64,000 nt of DNA from Mesorhizobium sp. J8 (GTDB lineage Bacteria; Pseudomonadota; Alphaproteobacteria; Rhizobiales; Rhizobiaceae). The position numbers and the translations under genes were made by a program. This document shows positions 1 to 8,241 of the stretch, piece after piece (the first letter of the stretch is position 1; every line of letters begins with the position of its first letter). Below the pieces are notes generated by a model. It worked only from the letters and a program-made list of their open reading frames with translations. It ran no database searches and had not been told where the DNA came from. Location of the stretch: NCBI RefSeq assembly GCF_016591715.1, contig NZ_AP024109.1, forward strand, positions 3,348,001 through 3,412,000, in the 5' to 3' direction.

Positions 1-459
1 GCGACCGCCGCCGGCCTGCAGCTGGTCGCGAGTTGCGACCTTGCCATTGCCTCGCACGAAGCGACCTTCTGCACCCCTGGCGTGAACATTGGCCTGTTCT
101 GCTCGACGCCGATGGTGGCGCTGTCGCGCAACGTCTCGCGCAAGCAGGCGATGGAAATGCTGCTCACCGGCGAGACGATCGACGCCGCGACCGCCAAGGA
201 TTTCGGCCTGATCAACCGCATCGTACCGCGCGAATATCTCAATCAGGTCGTCAACAAATACGCGCAAACCGTTGCCTCAAAATCGTCTTTGGTAGTCAAG
301 ACCGGCAAAGAGGCGTTCTACGCTCAGGCCGAAATGGGGCTGGCCGATGCCTATGCCTATACTGGCCGCGTGATGGTGGAAAACATGCTGGCCCGCGATG
401 CCGAGGAAGGCATCGGCGCCTTCATCGGCAAGCGCAAGCCGGAATGGACCGACGAGTAG
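1..459 (+). CDS. Enoyl-CoA hydratase/isomerase (crotonase family), 3' part
   Basis: The frame is open from the first base, so the gene starts outside the window; 152 residues and the TAG stop at 457-459 are visible. The first residues (A-G-L-Q-L-V-A-S-C-D-L-A-I-A-S) match the crotonase active-site strand and helix that end in the conserved D-L-A-I-A, followed by the family's helical C-terminal half. Crotonases hydrate or isomerise acyl-CoA thioesters, usually in beta-oxidation or amino-acid breakdown in the cytosol. The exact substrate cannot be told from this fragment. A 44-base gap separates it from the ATPase gene on the same strand, so co-transcription is possible. Confidence 0.85.
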   Translation, partial: ATAAGLQLVASCDLAIASHEATFCTPGVNIGLFCSTPMVALSRNVSRKQAMEMLLTGETIDAATAKDFGLINRIVPREYLNQVVNKYAQTVASKSSLVVKTGKEAFYAQAEMGLADAYAYTGRVMVENMLARDAEEGIGAFIGKRKPEWTDE

Positions 460-503
460 CCGACTTGAATGGAGCCGCGCGGTTCTATCGCTGAAGGTTC
501 GAC

Positions 504-1286
504 GTGGCTGCCCGCAAGCAATTGACACGGCTCAAAGCGCCTTACCTCAAGCGTATCCTGCTTGAGCCGTCGCGCGTTGCCGACTGGGAGCAATATCCCT
601 GGAGCCTGCCGATCTTCCGCGACCGCGAATTCGAGTTCGAATTCACTTCGGCCATCACCATTATCGTCGGCGAGAACGGCACCGGCAAATCGACGCTGCT
701 GGAAGCGATCGGAGCATTGGCAGGCTATGACGAGGCGGGCGGCGGCAAGGGTTACCGTCCGGTAGATCATTCCATCGCCATCGACAAAAGCGGAGCGGCG
801 CTAGCAGACACGCTGCGCGGCCATTGGTTGCCGAAAGTCACCGCAGGCTGGTTCTTCCGCGCTGAATCCTTCTACTCGGTAGCGCGCTATCTCGATAAGG
901 TTGCGCTCGAAGATCCGTTCAAACCTCCGCCGCCCGATTTCCTCTCCTGGTCGCATGGCGAAGGCTTCATCCGCTTCTTCGAGGAGCGCTGCCGGCGGCA
1001 GGGCATCTACATTCTCGACGAGCCTGAAAGCGCGCTGTCGCCGACCCGCCAGATCGAGCTGCTCAAATTGCTTCAACGCATGGCGCAATCCGGCACCGCG
1101 CAGGTTATCATGGCGACGCACTCGCCGCTGCTGATGGCTTGTCCGAATGCGCGGCTCTTCCGCATCAGCCGCTTCGGCCTCGACCCGATCGATTTCCAGG
1201 ACACCGATCATTTTCGCATGATGCGCGACTTCTGCAGCGACCCTCAGACGTTTATGGAGGAGGCGTTGCGGAACGTCGATGAGTAG
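504..1286 (+). CDS. AAA-type ATPase, stand-alone ABC/SMC-like nucleotide-binding protein
   Basis: The 260-residue protein has a single nucleotide-binding domain: Walker A GENGTGKS at residues 56-63, an ABC-like signature around LSWSHGEG (147-154), Walker B YILDEPES (169-176) and an H-loop ATHSP (204-208). It has no membrane segment and no obvious partner domain, which fits the soluble AAA_21-like ATPases rather than a transporter subunit. The start is GTG at 504. The 3' end overlaps the next gene by 8 bases, so the two are probably translationally coupled. ATP hydrolysis is well supported; the process it drives is unknown. Some relatives of this domain act in phage defence, but nothing here shows that role. 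Confidence 0.8.
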   Translation: MAARKQLTRLKAPYLKRILLEPSRVADWEQYPWSLPIFRDREFEFEFTSAITIIVGENGTGKSTLLEAIGALAGYDEAGGGKGYRPVDHSIAIDKSGAALADTLRGHWLPKVTAGWFFRAESFYSVARYLDKVALEDPFKPPPPDFLSWSHGEGFIRFFEERCRRQGIYILDEPESALSPTRQIELLKLLQRMAQSGTAQVIMATHSPLLMACPNARLFRISRFGLDPIDFQDTDHFRMMRDFCSDPQTFMEEALRNVDE

Positions 1287-2052
1287 CGGTGGGCGCGTGA
1301 GCCGGGAAGATCTCAATTGGGAAGTGGAAGAAGCCTGTCGCGAGGCGTGGCCTGCCGCGCTTGAGACCGTGGCTCTCGGATGGATGTTTCGCCGCTCGGG
1401 CGGACGGATAAGACGGCCGAACTCCGCCAACCCCTTGCGTGGCCAGCGCGGCGCGCCTGAGGGAGTGGTCGACGCCGCCGAGGCGTTCTACGGCGGCCAT
1501 GGCCAGGCCCCGCTGTTTCGGGTCCCCGAGATCGCCGCCGAACTGGAGCCTGAGCTTGACCGTCGCGGCTACGGCTGGGAGGGCGGCACGATCCATCTCC
1601 ACGCCGACATCGACGCGCTTGCGGGAGGCCAATTCGACGACGTCACGGTTTCCCAGGCGCCAAGCGAGCGCTGGTTCGAGGCGCGCTTTCGCACGGGTGG
1701 TTATGACGGCGCGGAACGTCGCGTCTTTCGTGAGATGACGGGTTTGATCGTGGGCGACAGGGCATTCGTGTCGTGCGAGCGTGATGGCCAAATCGCAGCC
1801 TTTGCCTTTGGCGTCATCCGCAACGGCCTGCTCGTCATCGAGGCGGTTGAAACCGACGCCGGATTCCGGCAGCAGGGGCTCGGCCGCAGGACGGTCGGTG
1901 GGCTGATCGGCTGGGCCAGGCGGGCGGGCGCTCAAGCCGGTTGCCTGCAGGTGGTCGCCGACAACACGCCCGCACGCGCGCTCTACGCCTCCCTCGGCTT
2001 CAACCGCGAGCTCTATCGCTACCATTACCGCAGGAAGACCACCGCAGCATGA
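1279..2052 (+). CDS. GNAT-family N-acetyltransferase with long N-terminal extension
   Basis: The protein has 257 residues. The C-terminal third carries the acetyl-CoA-binding signature of GNAT enzymes (R-Q-Q-G-L-G-R-R) followed by A-R-A-L-Y-A-S-L-G-F near the end. The first 120 or so residues match nothing I recognise and may be a degenerate second GNAT half. GNAT enzymes transfer acetyl from acetyl-CoA to an amine; the acceptor is unknown. It overlaps the ATPase gene by 8 bases, and its TGA overlaps the ATG of the next gene (ATGA), so three genes form a tightly coupled unit. Confidence 0.82.
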   Translation: MSSGGRVSREDLNWEVEEACREAWPAALETVALGWMFRRSGGRIRRPNSANPLRGQRGAPEGVVDAAEAFYGGHGQAPLFRVPEIAAELEPELDRRGYGWEGGTIHLHADIDALAGGQFDDVTVSQAPSERWFEARFRTGGYDGAERRVFREMTGLIVGDRAFVSCERDGQIAAFAFGVIRNGLLVIEAVETDAGFRQQGLGRRTVGGLIGWARRAGAQAGCLQVVADNTPARALYASLGFNRELYRYHYRRKTTAA

Positions 2053-2570
2053 ATCACGATAGCTACGACAACGCCTACATCGCCGGCATTCTCAATTCGG
2101 TGAAGACGATCGCCATGATCGGCGCTTCGCCCAATGACGTGCGGCCGAGCTATTTCGTGCTGAAATACCTTTTGGCCAAAGGCTTTTCGGTGTTGCCGAT
2201 CAATCCCGGTCATGCCGGCAAGCAGATCCTCGGACAGACGGTCTATGGGAGCCTCGCCGATCTGCCGCATCCAGTCGATATGGTCGACGTTTTTCGCGGA
2301 TCCGCGGCGGTGCCCGGCATCATCGACCAGATGCTGAAGCTCGATCCGCTGCCCAAGGTCGTCTGGATGCAGCTTGGGGTCCGCCACGACGAGGCGGCAG
2401 CCCGCGCCGAGGCGGCCGGCATCAAGGTGGTGATGAACCGCTGCCCGAAGATCGAATACGGCAAGCTGTCCGGCGAGATCGGTTGGACCGGCGTGAACTC
2501 CGGCGTTCTGTCGTCGAAGAAACCCTTGATGCGCCAGGGGTTCCAGAGCTTCGGCGTTCGGCAGAAGTAG
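2049..2570 (+). CDS. CoA-binding (YccU-like) protein
   Basis: The 173-residue protein is a compact Rossmann-fold CoA-binding domain. It opens with K-T-I-A-M-I-G-A-S-P after about 18 residues, then has the family's central V-D-M-V-D-V-F-R, the W-M-Q-L-G-V helix and a late M-N-R-C-P-K-I-E segment. Such proteins bind CoA or acyl-CoA in the cytosol and have no settled catalytic role. The start was set at ATG 2049 because it overlaps the upstream TGA by four bases; a longer reading from 1941 would lie inside the GNAT gene. A 159-base gap then precedes metY. Confidence 0.85.
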   Translation: MNHDSYDNAYIAGILNSVKTIAMIGASPNDVRPSYFVLKYLLAKGFSVLPINPGHAGKQILGQTVYGSLADLPHPVDMVDVFRGSAAVPGIIDQMLKLDPLPKVVWMQLGVRHDEAAARAEAAGIKVVMNRCPKIEYGKLSGEIGWTGVNSGVLSSKKPLMRQGFQSFGVRQK

Positions 2571-2729
2571 GCGCGTCGCGGTTCGCGCAAAATTATTCCG
2601 GGAAGAAATGCATTTTTCCGGGCGTTCGTCGCAGATCGCTCACCGAAAGGTATTTTCTTCTTTGCATTCCAACTCGGGCTTCGCCAAGAATGCCCAGCAA
2701 TTTTCAAGGTTAGGAGAGGGAAGGTTTCG

Positions 2730-4010
2730 ATGACCCGTACGCCCGGTTTCAACACTTTAGCCGTTCACGCCGGCGCAAAGCCGGATCCGGCAACCGGCGC
2801 CCGCGCCACGCCGATCTACCAGACTACGTCCTATGTGTTCGACGACGCCGACCATGCCGCCTCGCTGTTCGGGCTGAAGGCCTTCGGCAACATCTACACC
2901 CGCATCATGAACCCGACGCAGGCGGTGCTGGAGGAACGCGTCGCCGCTTTGGAAGGCGGCACCGCCGCGCTTACGGTCGCTTCCGGCCATGCCGCGCAGG
3001 TGATCGTCTTCCACAATCTGATGCAGCCGGGCGACAATTTCATCGCCGCCAACAAGCTCTATGGCGGTTCGATCAACCAGTTCGGGCACGCCTTCAAGAA
3101 TTACGGCTGGGAAGTGCGCTGGGCCGACGTCAATGACCTCTCGACCTTCGAGAGCCAGATCGACGACAGGACCAAGGCGATCTTCATCGAGAGCCTCGCC
3201 AATCCGGGCGGCGTTTTCGTCGACATCGAGAAGATCGGTGACATCGCCCGCAGGCACGGCCTGCCGATGATCGTCGACAACACGCTGGCCTCGCCCTATC
3301 TGGTGCGGCCGATCGAGCATGGCGCCGACATCGTCGTGCATTCGCTGACCAAGTTCATCGGCGGCCATGGCAATTCGATCGGCGGCGTCATTGTTGACGG
3401 CGGCACGTTCGACTGGTCGAAGTCAGGCAAATATCCGATGCTGTCGGAGCCGCGGCCCGAATATGGCGGCCTCGTCCTACACGAGACCTTCGGCAATTTT
3501 GCCTTCGCCATCGCCGCGCGCGTGCTCGGCCTGCGTGACCTTGGCCCGGCGATCTCGCCTTTCAACGCGTTCCTGATCCTGACCGGCCTGGAGACCTTGC
3601 CGCTGCGCATGCAGCGTCATTGCGACAATGCGGCGAGCGTCGCAGGCTGGCTCTCCAACCATCCCAAGGTTGCCTGGGTGAATTATCCCGGCCTTCCCGG
3701 CGACAAGAACAATGCGTTGCAGAAGAAATACTCGCCGCAGGGTGCGGGCGCCGTCTTCACCTTCGGCCTCAAGGGCGGCTACGAGGCCGGTGTCAAATTC
3801 GTCGAGGCGCTGGAGCTGTTCTCGCATCTCGCCAATGTCGGCGACACCAAGTCGCTGGTTATCCATCCGGCCTCGACCACGCACCGCCAGCTGTCCGACG
3901 AGCAGAAGGTCAAGGCCGGCGCCGGGCCGGACACGGTGCGGCTGTCGATCGGCATCGAGGACGTCAACGACATCGTCGCCGATCTCGAGCAGGCGCTGAG
4001 CAAGGTCTGA
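2730..4010 (+). CDS. metY: O-acetylhomoserine aminocarboxypropyltransferase/sulfhydrylase
   Basis: A 426-residue PLP enzyme of the Cys/Met metabolism family. It shows the Y-x-R-x-x-N-P-T substrate-binding motif near residues 56-63, the E-S-L-A-N-P-G stretch, and the cofactor lysine in H-S-L-T-K-F (Lys208). The length and the G-F-N-T-L-A-V-H-A-G N-terminus are typical of MetY/OAH sulfhydrylases, which make homocysteine from O-acetylhomoserine and sulfide in methionine synthesis. The ATG at 2730 is preceded by a purine-rich GGAGAGGGAAGG about 6 bases upstream. I looked for a SAM-II riboswitch in the 159-base leader and could not recognise one. The cupin gene starts one base after its stop. Confidence 0.92.
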   Translation: MTRTPGFNTLAVHAGAKPDPATGARATPIYQTTSYVFDDADHAASLFGLKAFGNIYTRIMNPTQAVLEERVAALEGGTAALTVASGHAAQVIVFHNLMQPGDNFIAANKLYGGSINQFGHAFKNYGWEVRWADVNDLSTFESQIDDRTKAIFIESLANPGGVFVDIEKIGDIARRHGLPMIVDNTLASPYLVRPIEHGADIVVHSLTKFIGGHGNSIGGVIVDGGTFDWSKSGKYPMLSEPRPEYGGLVLHETFGNFAFAIAARVLGLRDLGPAISPFNAFLILTGLETLPLRMQRHCDNAASVAGWLSNHPKVAWVNYPGLPGDKNNALQKKYSPQGAGAVFTFGLKGGYEAGVKFVEALELFSHLANVGDTKSLVIHPASTTHRQLSDEQKVKAGAGPDTVRLSIGIEDVNDIVADLEQALSKV

Positions 4011-4011
4011 T

Positions 4012-4356
4012 ATGTCGGCCTTTCTTGCCGTCGACACCGATACCGTGGAACCGGAGGCCGGCGCGCCGGCCCCGGATCGCTTGTTGTCGGGCGATCCGAA
4101 ATTCCGCACCTGGAATGTCGAGGAGCGCGACGGCGGCCTCTATGCCGGCGTCTGGGAAGCGACGCCCGGCAAATGGCGCATCGTCTACGACGAATGGGAG
4201 TTCTGCCACATCCTGTCCGGCGTCTCGGTGATCGCCGAGGATGGCGGCGAGGCGCGCACCGTGCGGGCCGGCGACAGCTTCGTGCTGAGGCCCGGATTCA
4301 AGGGCACGTGGGAAGTGCTCGAGACGACGCGCAAGGAGTATGTCATCAAGCTTTAG
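4012..4356 (+). CDS. Small cupin-domain protein (DUF861-like)
   Basis: The 114-residue single-domain cupin has W-E-A-T-P-G-K-W-R followed by E-F-C-H-I-L-S-G and a late G-D-S-F-V-L-R-P-G-F-K-G-T-W-E, the pattern of the EutQ/DUF861 cupin family. These small beta-barrels bind a metal or small ligand; several are of unknown function. The gene begins one base after the metY stop, so it is very likely co-transcribed and may be translationally coupled. A role in sulfur or amino-acid metabolism is only inferred from that position. Confidence 0.8.
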   Translation: MSAFLAVDTDTVEPEAGAPAPDRLLSGDPKFRTWNVEERDGGLYAGVWEATPGKWRIVYDEWEFCHILSGVSVIAEDGGEARTVRAGDSFVLRPGFKGTWEVLETTRKEYVIKL

Positions 4357-4372
4357 TGCTTCGCAGCCGCGC

Positions 4373-5080
4373 TCAGAGCAGCCGGTCGATATCGTCGTCG
4401 GAAAAGCCATATTCGCTCATCATCTTCCGGTGCCAGGGACTACCGATCAGATCGCCCAGGCATCGATCGATCCGCTGGCGCAGCGCGCTGCTGCTTCTGG
4501 CCAACGCGAATGCGCCCGCTGCGGGCTGCTTCTCGGATGCGGGGATGTCGACGACGTCCGGCCGCACAGCGGGTCGCTGGGCAATGTACCCTCGGTGTGC
4601 CATGGCGACGCTGGCATAAGCCTGCACCGCACCATTCACCACTGCCTCTGCCGCCTGCGCCTGCGTGGCGAATATCCTGACCCGATCGGGCGCAACACCG
4701 TTTTGCAACGCGGTTTGATGCTGGATCTGACCCGATATCACGGCAAGTATCACTGAAGGGTTCTGGGCGAGGGAGCGGTAGCCCTTCAGCCCTAGAGGAT
4801 TGTCCTTGGCGACCATCAGTCCGTCAGGCAACGACCAGATCGGCCGTGTAAAATCCACGAGCCTTTTGCGTTCGTCCGAGACGAACAAGCCGGTCGTCAT
4901 GTCCCACCGGCCATCGGCTACCCCGGGCAGCAGTTCGGCGAACTCCGCTTCGATCGGCGAGAAATCCCCCAGGTCGAGCATCTGGCAAATTTTTGAGGCG
5001 AGCTTTGTATCGCAGCCATCGACCCCGCCGGAAGCATCGGTGAAGCAGAAGGGAGGTTCCTGCAGGAATGCGAATTTCAT
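4373..5080 (-). CDS. Family-3 solute-binding-like protein without signal peptide
   Basis: The 235-residue protein reads as a bacterial extracellular solute-binding protein, family 3: F-L-Q-E-P-P-F-C-F-T-D at the start, then D-G-C-D-T-K-L-A, D-M-T-T-G-L-F-V-S-D-E-R-K-R and the two-lobe order. It differs from true binding proteins in having no signal peptide or lipobox: the ATG at 5080 begins directly in the first beta strand, and no earlier in-frame start exists before a stop. Its ATG overlaps the TGA of the upstream P450 gene (ATGA), so the two are translationally coupled. It is likely cytosolic and may act as a ligand-binding or enzyme-like lobe; the ligand is unknown. Confidence 0.78.
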   Translation of the reverse strand: MKFAFLQEPPFCFTDASGGVDGCDTKLASKICQMLDLGDFSPIEAEFAELLPGVADGRWDMTTGLFVSDERKRLVDFTRPIWSLPDGLMVAKDNPLGLKGYRSLAQNPSVILAVISGQIQHQTALQNGVAPDRVRIFATQAQAAEAVVNGAVQAYASVAMAHRGYIAQRPAVRPDVVDIPASEKQPAAGAFALARSSSALRQRIDRCLGDLIGSPWHRKMMSEYGFSDDDIDRLL

Positions 5081-6339
5081 TTGCGGTTGTCCCGAAGAGC
5101 GACCATCAGCCTCTCCAGCCCATGGAAATGGTAGCTGTCGCGGAAGCGCGGCGTCTCCGTCAGGCGCAGATCCGGCAGCCGGTCGAACAGCGTCTTCAGC
5201 GAGACCTGCAACTCAAGTCTGGCCAACGGCGCGCCGATGCAGAAATGGATGCCGGCGCCGAAGGAGACATTCTTCTGGTCCGTGCGGGTCGGATTGAAGG
5301 TATCGGGTCCGGAAAAACCCAGGGGGTCGTGATTGGCCATGCCGAGCAGCAGCGCCACCATCTCTCCGGGTTTGACCAAAATGCCCGGCGAAACCTCGAT
5401 CTCCTCATAGGCGTAGCGCAGGAACATATGCAGCGGCGCGTCGAAGCGCAGACATTCCTCGACGGTCGCGACATTCGCCTCGGGTGTCGCGAAGAACCGG
5501 CGCGGATCGCCGCCTTGCGCGAGGATCGAGCGCACCGCATTGCCGGTCTGATGCACAGTCGCCTCATGGCCGGCATTGAGAAGCAGGATGGCCGAGGACA
5601 CCAGCTCATCTTCCGAGAGCTTCTGGCCGTTGTCCTGAGCTTCGATCAAGAGCGACAGCAGGTCGTCGCCCGGCTTCTTGCGCCGCTCCGCCACGTAACC
5701 GCGCAGGAAGGTCGCGAAATCGCGCGCCGCGCGGTTCGCCGTATCCTCCGTTTCGCGCGTGCGGCCATGCATGTACATGGCAACCATTTGATGCGACCAG
5801 TCGAGTAGTTGCGGCCCCATCTCGACTGGCACGCCGAGCATTTCGGCGATGATTGTGATCGGCAGGGGCGAGGCGTAGGCGGGCAGAAGGTCGACGCCAC
5901 ATGGCTCGAAGCGGTCGATGAGTTCGTTGGCCAAAGCCTCGATGCGCGGCCTGAGCCGCTCGACCTGGCGTGAAACGAAGGCGCGGTTGACCAGCGTCCT
6001 GAGCCGCGTATGCACCGGCGGCTCGAGCTCCAGCATCGAATTGGCCTCGATCGCGTCGAAGGCTGCGAGATGCGAGCGGTCGTCGCCGACGCCCCGGCTG
6101 TCTGGAATCCCGGCCGGGTTCTGCCTGCCGAAACGGCGGTCGCGCAGCAGGCGGTTGACGTCGTCGAAGCCGCCAAAGCACCAGACACCATAGTCTTCCC
6201 AGAAGAAAGCATTGGCAGCGCCATGCAGGAAGGCGTAGGCCTCGTAGGGGTTCTGCACGAAGGCTGGCTCGTGCGGGTCGAGACGCAGGCGGCGGCTGGC
6301 AAGGTCGAAAGCGAGATAGGCAGGCATCAAATCGGTCAT
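5077..6339 (-). CDS. Cytochrome P450
   Basis: A 420-residue soluble bacterial P450. It shows the I-helix oxygen-activation motif A-G-H-E-A-T, the K-helix E-x-x-R (E-E-C-L-R), and the heme-binding loop F-G-A-G-I-H-F-C-I-G with the axial cysteine at residue 367. It has no membrane anchor and no fused reductase, so it needs separate ferredoxin and reductase partners, none of which lie nearby. P450s of this type hydroxylate small hydrophobic molecules; the substrate is unknown. The gene is first in a two-gene unit with the leaderless solute-binding-like protein, which could conceivably present or sense its substrate. Confidence 0.93.
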   Translation of the reverse strand: MTDLMPAYLAFDLASRRLRLDPHEPAFVQNPYEAYAFLHGAANAFFWEDYGVWCFGGFDDVNRLLRDRRFGRQNPAGIPDSRGVGDDRSHLAAFDAIEANSMLELEPPVHTRLRTLVNRAFVSRQVERLRPRIEALANELIDRFEPCGVDLLPAYASPLPITIIAEMLGVPVEMGPQLLDWSHQMVAMYMHGRTRETEDTANRAARDFATFLRGYVAERRKKPGDDLLSLLIEAQDNGQKLSEDELVSSAILLLNAGHEATVHQTGNAVRSILAQGGDPRRFFATPEANVATVEECLRFDAPLHMFLRYAYEEIEVSPGILVKPGEMVALLLGMANHDPLGFSGPDTFNPTRTDQKNVSFGAGIHFCIGAPLARLELQVSLKTLFDRLPDLRLTETPRFRDSYHFHGLERLMVALRDNRK

Positions 6340-6485
6340 GCCTGACCATTTAGCGCGCCTTATCAGCCTGATGCCAGACCATATCTTGGCGCCCGTGCAG
6401 CCGAAAGCGTTGAGCCAGATTGCCAGTTTGAAACGCCGGCTGCACGTCGAAATGATCCAGTTGGGTAGCCGGCTAGCCGCGAGCG

Positions 6486-7214
6486 TTAGTGACCCGTCTT
6501 GAGGATGCTCGCCACCTTATCCGCGATCGCCGCGTCGAGTGCCGGCCAGTTCGCAAGTAACTCGCGAGGGAAGCGGTAGGTGAGGCTGAGATCGTCGCCG
6601 ACCTGGATGTCGCGCTCGCAGGGCGCCAGCGATTCCTCCGCGCTCGGACCGCTGAGGCAGCGGGCGACGAACGGATCCTTGCCGGGACGTTCGGCGACGG
6701 CCAGCACCTCGTTGAGATAGCCTGATTTTTCCGTGAAGGCGTAAACCGTCGTGCCGCCCGGGCCGGGCGTGCCCGGCCTTTCGATCAGGGCGCTGTAGAT
6801 CGGCGCGAAACGGCCGCTCATGTCGCGCGACATCATGCGTGGCTCGAACGACAGGAAGATGATCTTCCTGGTCGTCGTGTGGTTGAAATCGTCGCGCGCG
6901 GCCGTGCTGTAGCCGTCCATCTCGGGATAGCGAAGATAAAGATCGAGCCGCGAGGCGATGCCGTCGCGCCTGGCCTGGTCGAAGCGGATGAAATTTGCCG
7001 GAACGCTGATGAGGTTGTTGCCCATGACGATCTGGCGCACCGTCGTGTCGTCCGTATAGCCGGCCATGGCGATCGACCGTCCAAACCATTTGCCGCCGAC
7101 GCTGATCGCGACCGAAAGCAGCGCCAGCGCCGCAAAAATGTAGAAGACCCGCTTCATCAGGGTCGAATCGACGACCTCGAAGTCCGCGCTCTCGGCAGCC
7201 GTTGCGTCTCTCAT
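6486..7214 (-). CDS. Single-pass membrane protein of unknown function
   Basis: The 242-residue protein has a short charged N-terminus, one hydrophobic segment at about residues 20-40, and a soluble remainder predicted to be periplasmic. I do not recognise the family. The start was set at ATG 7214 because a strong GAGGAAGAG lies 3 bases upstream; a longer reading to 7268 would pass through that ribosome-binding site. The C-terminal part has a cysteine pair (A-R-C-L-S-G and A-P-C-E-R-D) about 15 residues apart that could form a disulfide. It is transcribed away from the small membrane-protein gene at 7325. Confidence 0.65.
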   Translation of the reverse strand: MRDATAAESADFEVVDSTLMKRVFYIFAALALLSVAISVGGKWFGRSIAMAGYTDDTTVRQIVMGNNLISVPANFIRFDQARRDGIASRLDLYLRYPEMDGYSTAARDDFNHTTTRKIIFLSFEPRMMSRDMSGRFAPIYSALIERPGTPGPGGTTVYAFTEKSGYLNEVLAVAERPGKDPFVARCLSGPSAEESLAPCERDIQVGDDLSLTYRFPRELLANWPALDAAIADKVASILKTGH

Positions 7215-7324
7215 TCGCTCTTCCTCGATCCGCCCGCCTGTCCTTCGGCGGCACAGCCGGCGCGGCATGGCTCTTGCAGCGCGTTGGCACGACTGTGCGT
7301 TTTCATGGTAAACGGTTGGTAAAC

Positions 7325-7669
7325 ATGGATCCTGTTGTGCTCGTTCTTTACGCGTTTGCGGTTGGTGTCACGGCCTGCGGACTGGCCGGCTCGGCCATGG
7401 AACTGTCGTCCGGCCGGCGCCTGGCCTTTGCCGAGCCCTATGTTTCGCCGGTCCATATCCTGCGCTCGCTCGCGGCAACGGCCTGCGCCGGCCCGTTCAT
7501 GCTCACCAACGAGGCCTTGGCCGCCCGCCGCGAAGGCCGCATCGGCACGATGGCGCTGTTGTCCTGCGGCTGCACGGCCATCGTCTGGGCACTGGCGCTC
7601 GGCATCGTGCTCATCGCCATTGCATCCTGGGCAACCGAGAACTTAGGGTCCTTCGAATTCGCTGGTTGA
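7325..7669 (+). CDS. Small multi-pass membrane protein
   Basis: The 114-residue protein has hydrophobic stretches at about residues 3-23, 47-63 and 77-103, so two or three membrane spans are likely. I recall similar short hypothetical proteins in Rhizobiales but no function. The ATG at 7325 was preferred to upstream codons because the hydrophobic N-terminus starts right after it. It lies 19 bases before the gamma carbonic anhydrase gene on the same strand and may share its transcript. Confidence 0.65.
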   Translation: MDPVVLVLYAFAVGVTACGLAGSAMELSSGRRLAFAEPYVSPVHILRSLAATACAGPFMLTNEALAARREGRIGTMALLSCGCTAIVWALALGIVLIAIASWATENLGSFEFAG

Positions 7670-7688
7670 GACGATTCGGAGACGAACA

Positions 7689-8216
7689 ATGCCGGTCTAT
7701 GCGATCGATGGGAAAGCGCCTGAATTCGAGGACGCCGATACGAACTGGATTGCGCCGGACGCCACGCTGATCGGCAATATCCGGATAGGCCGCAATGTCG
7801 GCTTCTGGTTCGGCGTTGCCATCCGCGGCGATGGCGAACCCATCACGATCGGCGCCGACACCAATGTGCAGGAACATACGATCATGCACACCGATCCGGG
7901 CTTTCCGCTGACCATCGGCGAAGGCTGCACGATCGGCCACAGGGCGCTGCTGCATGGCTGCACGATCGGCGACAACAGCCTGATCGGCATGGGCGCCATC
8001 GTGCTGAACGGCGCCAGGATCGGCAACAATTCGCTGGTCGGTGCCGGAGCGCTGGTCACGGAAAACAAGGTTTTTCCGGACAATTCGCTGATCGTCGGCT
8101 CGCCCGCCAAGGTGATAAGGACGCTGGACGAAGCGGCGATCGAGCGGCTGCGTGTCTCGGCCGCCCACTATGTGGCCAATGCCAAACGCTTCAAGGCCAA
8201 GCTGAAGGCCGTGTGA
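7689..8216 (+). CDS. Gamma-class carbonic anhydrase-like hexapeptide-repeat protein
   Basis: The 175-residue left-handed beta-helix protein has successive I-G-x-N/x-x-V hexapeptides (I-G-N-I-R-I-G-R-N-V-G, I-G-H-R-A-L-L-H-G-C, I-G-N-N-S-L-V-G-A-G) and ends with the family's V-G-S-P-A-K-V-I-R-T-L. Metal-ligand histidines sit in E-H-T-I-M-H and G-H-R-A-L-L-H. Gamma carbonic anhydrases hydrate CO2 as trimers; this YrdA/PaaY-like branch is often assigned by homology only, so catalytic activity is plausible rather than shown. The ATG follows the small membrane-protein gene by 19 bases. Confidence 0.9.
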   Translation: MPVYAIDGKAPEFEDADTNWIAPDATLIGNIRIGRNVGFWFGVAIRGDGEPITIGADTNVQEHTIMHTDPGFPLTIGEGCTIGHRALLHGCTIGDNSLIGMGAIVLNGARIGNNSLVGAGALVTENKVFPDNSLIVGSPAKVIRTLDEAAIERLRVSAAHYVANAKRFKAKLKAV

Positions 8217-8241
8217 CGGCGGCGGCCCGTTTCGCCCTCCG

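Noticed and set aside
2571-2729. SAM-II riboswitch before metY
   Set aside because: Expected in alphaproteobacteria, but I could not find the conserved pseudoknot sequences in this leader; a covariance search would decide.
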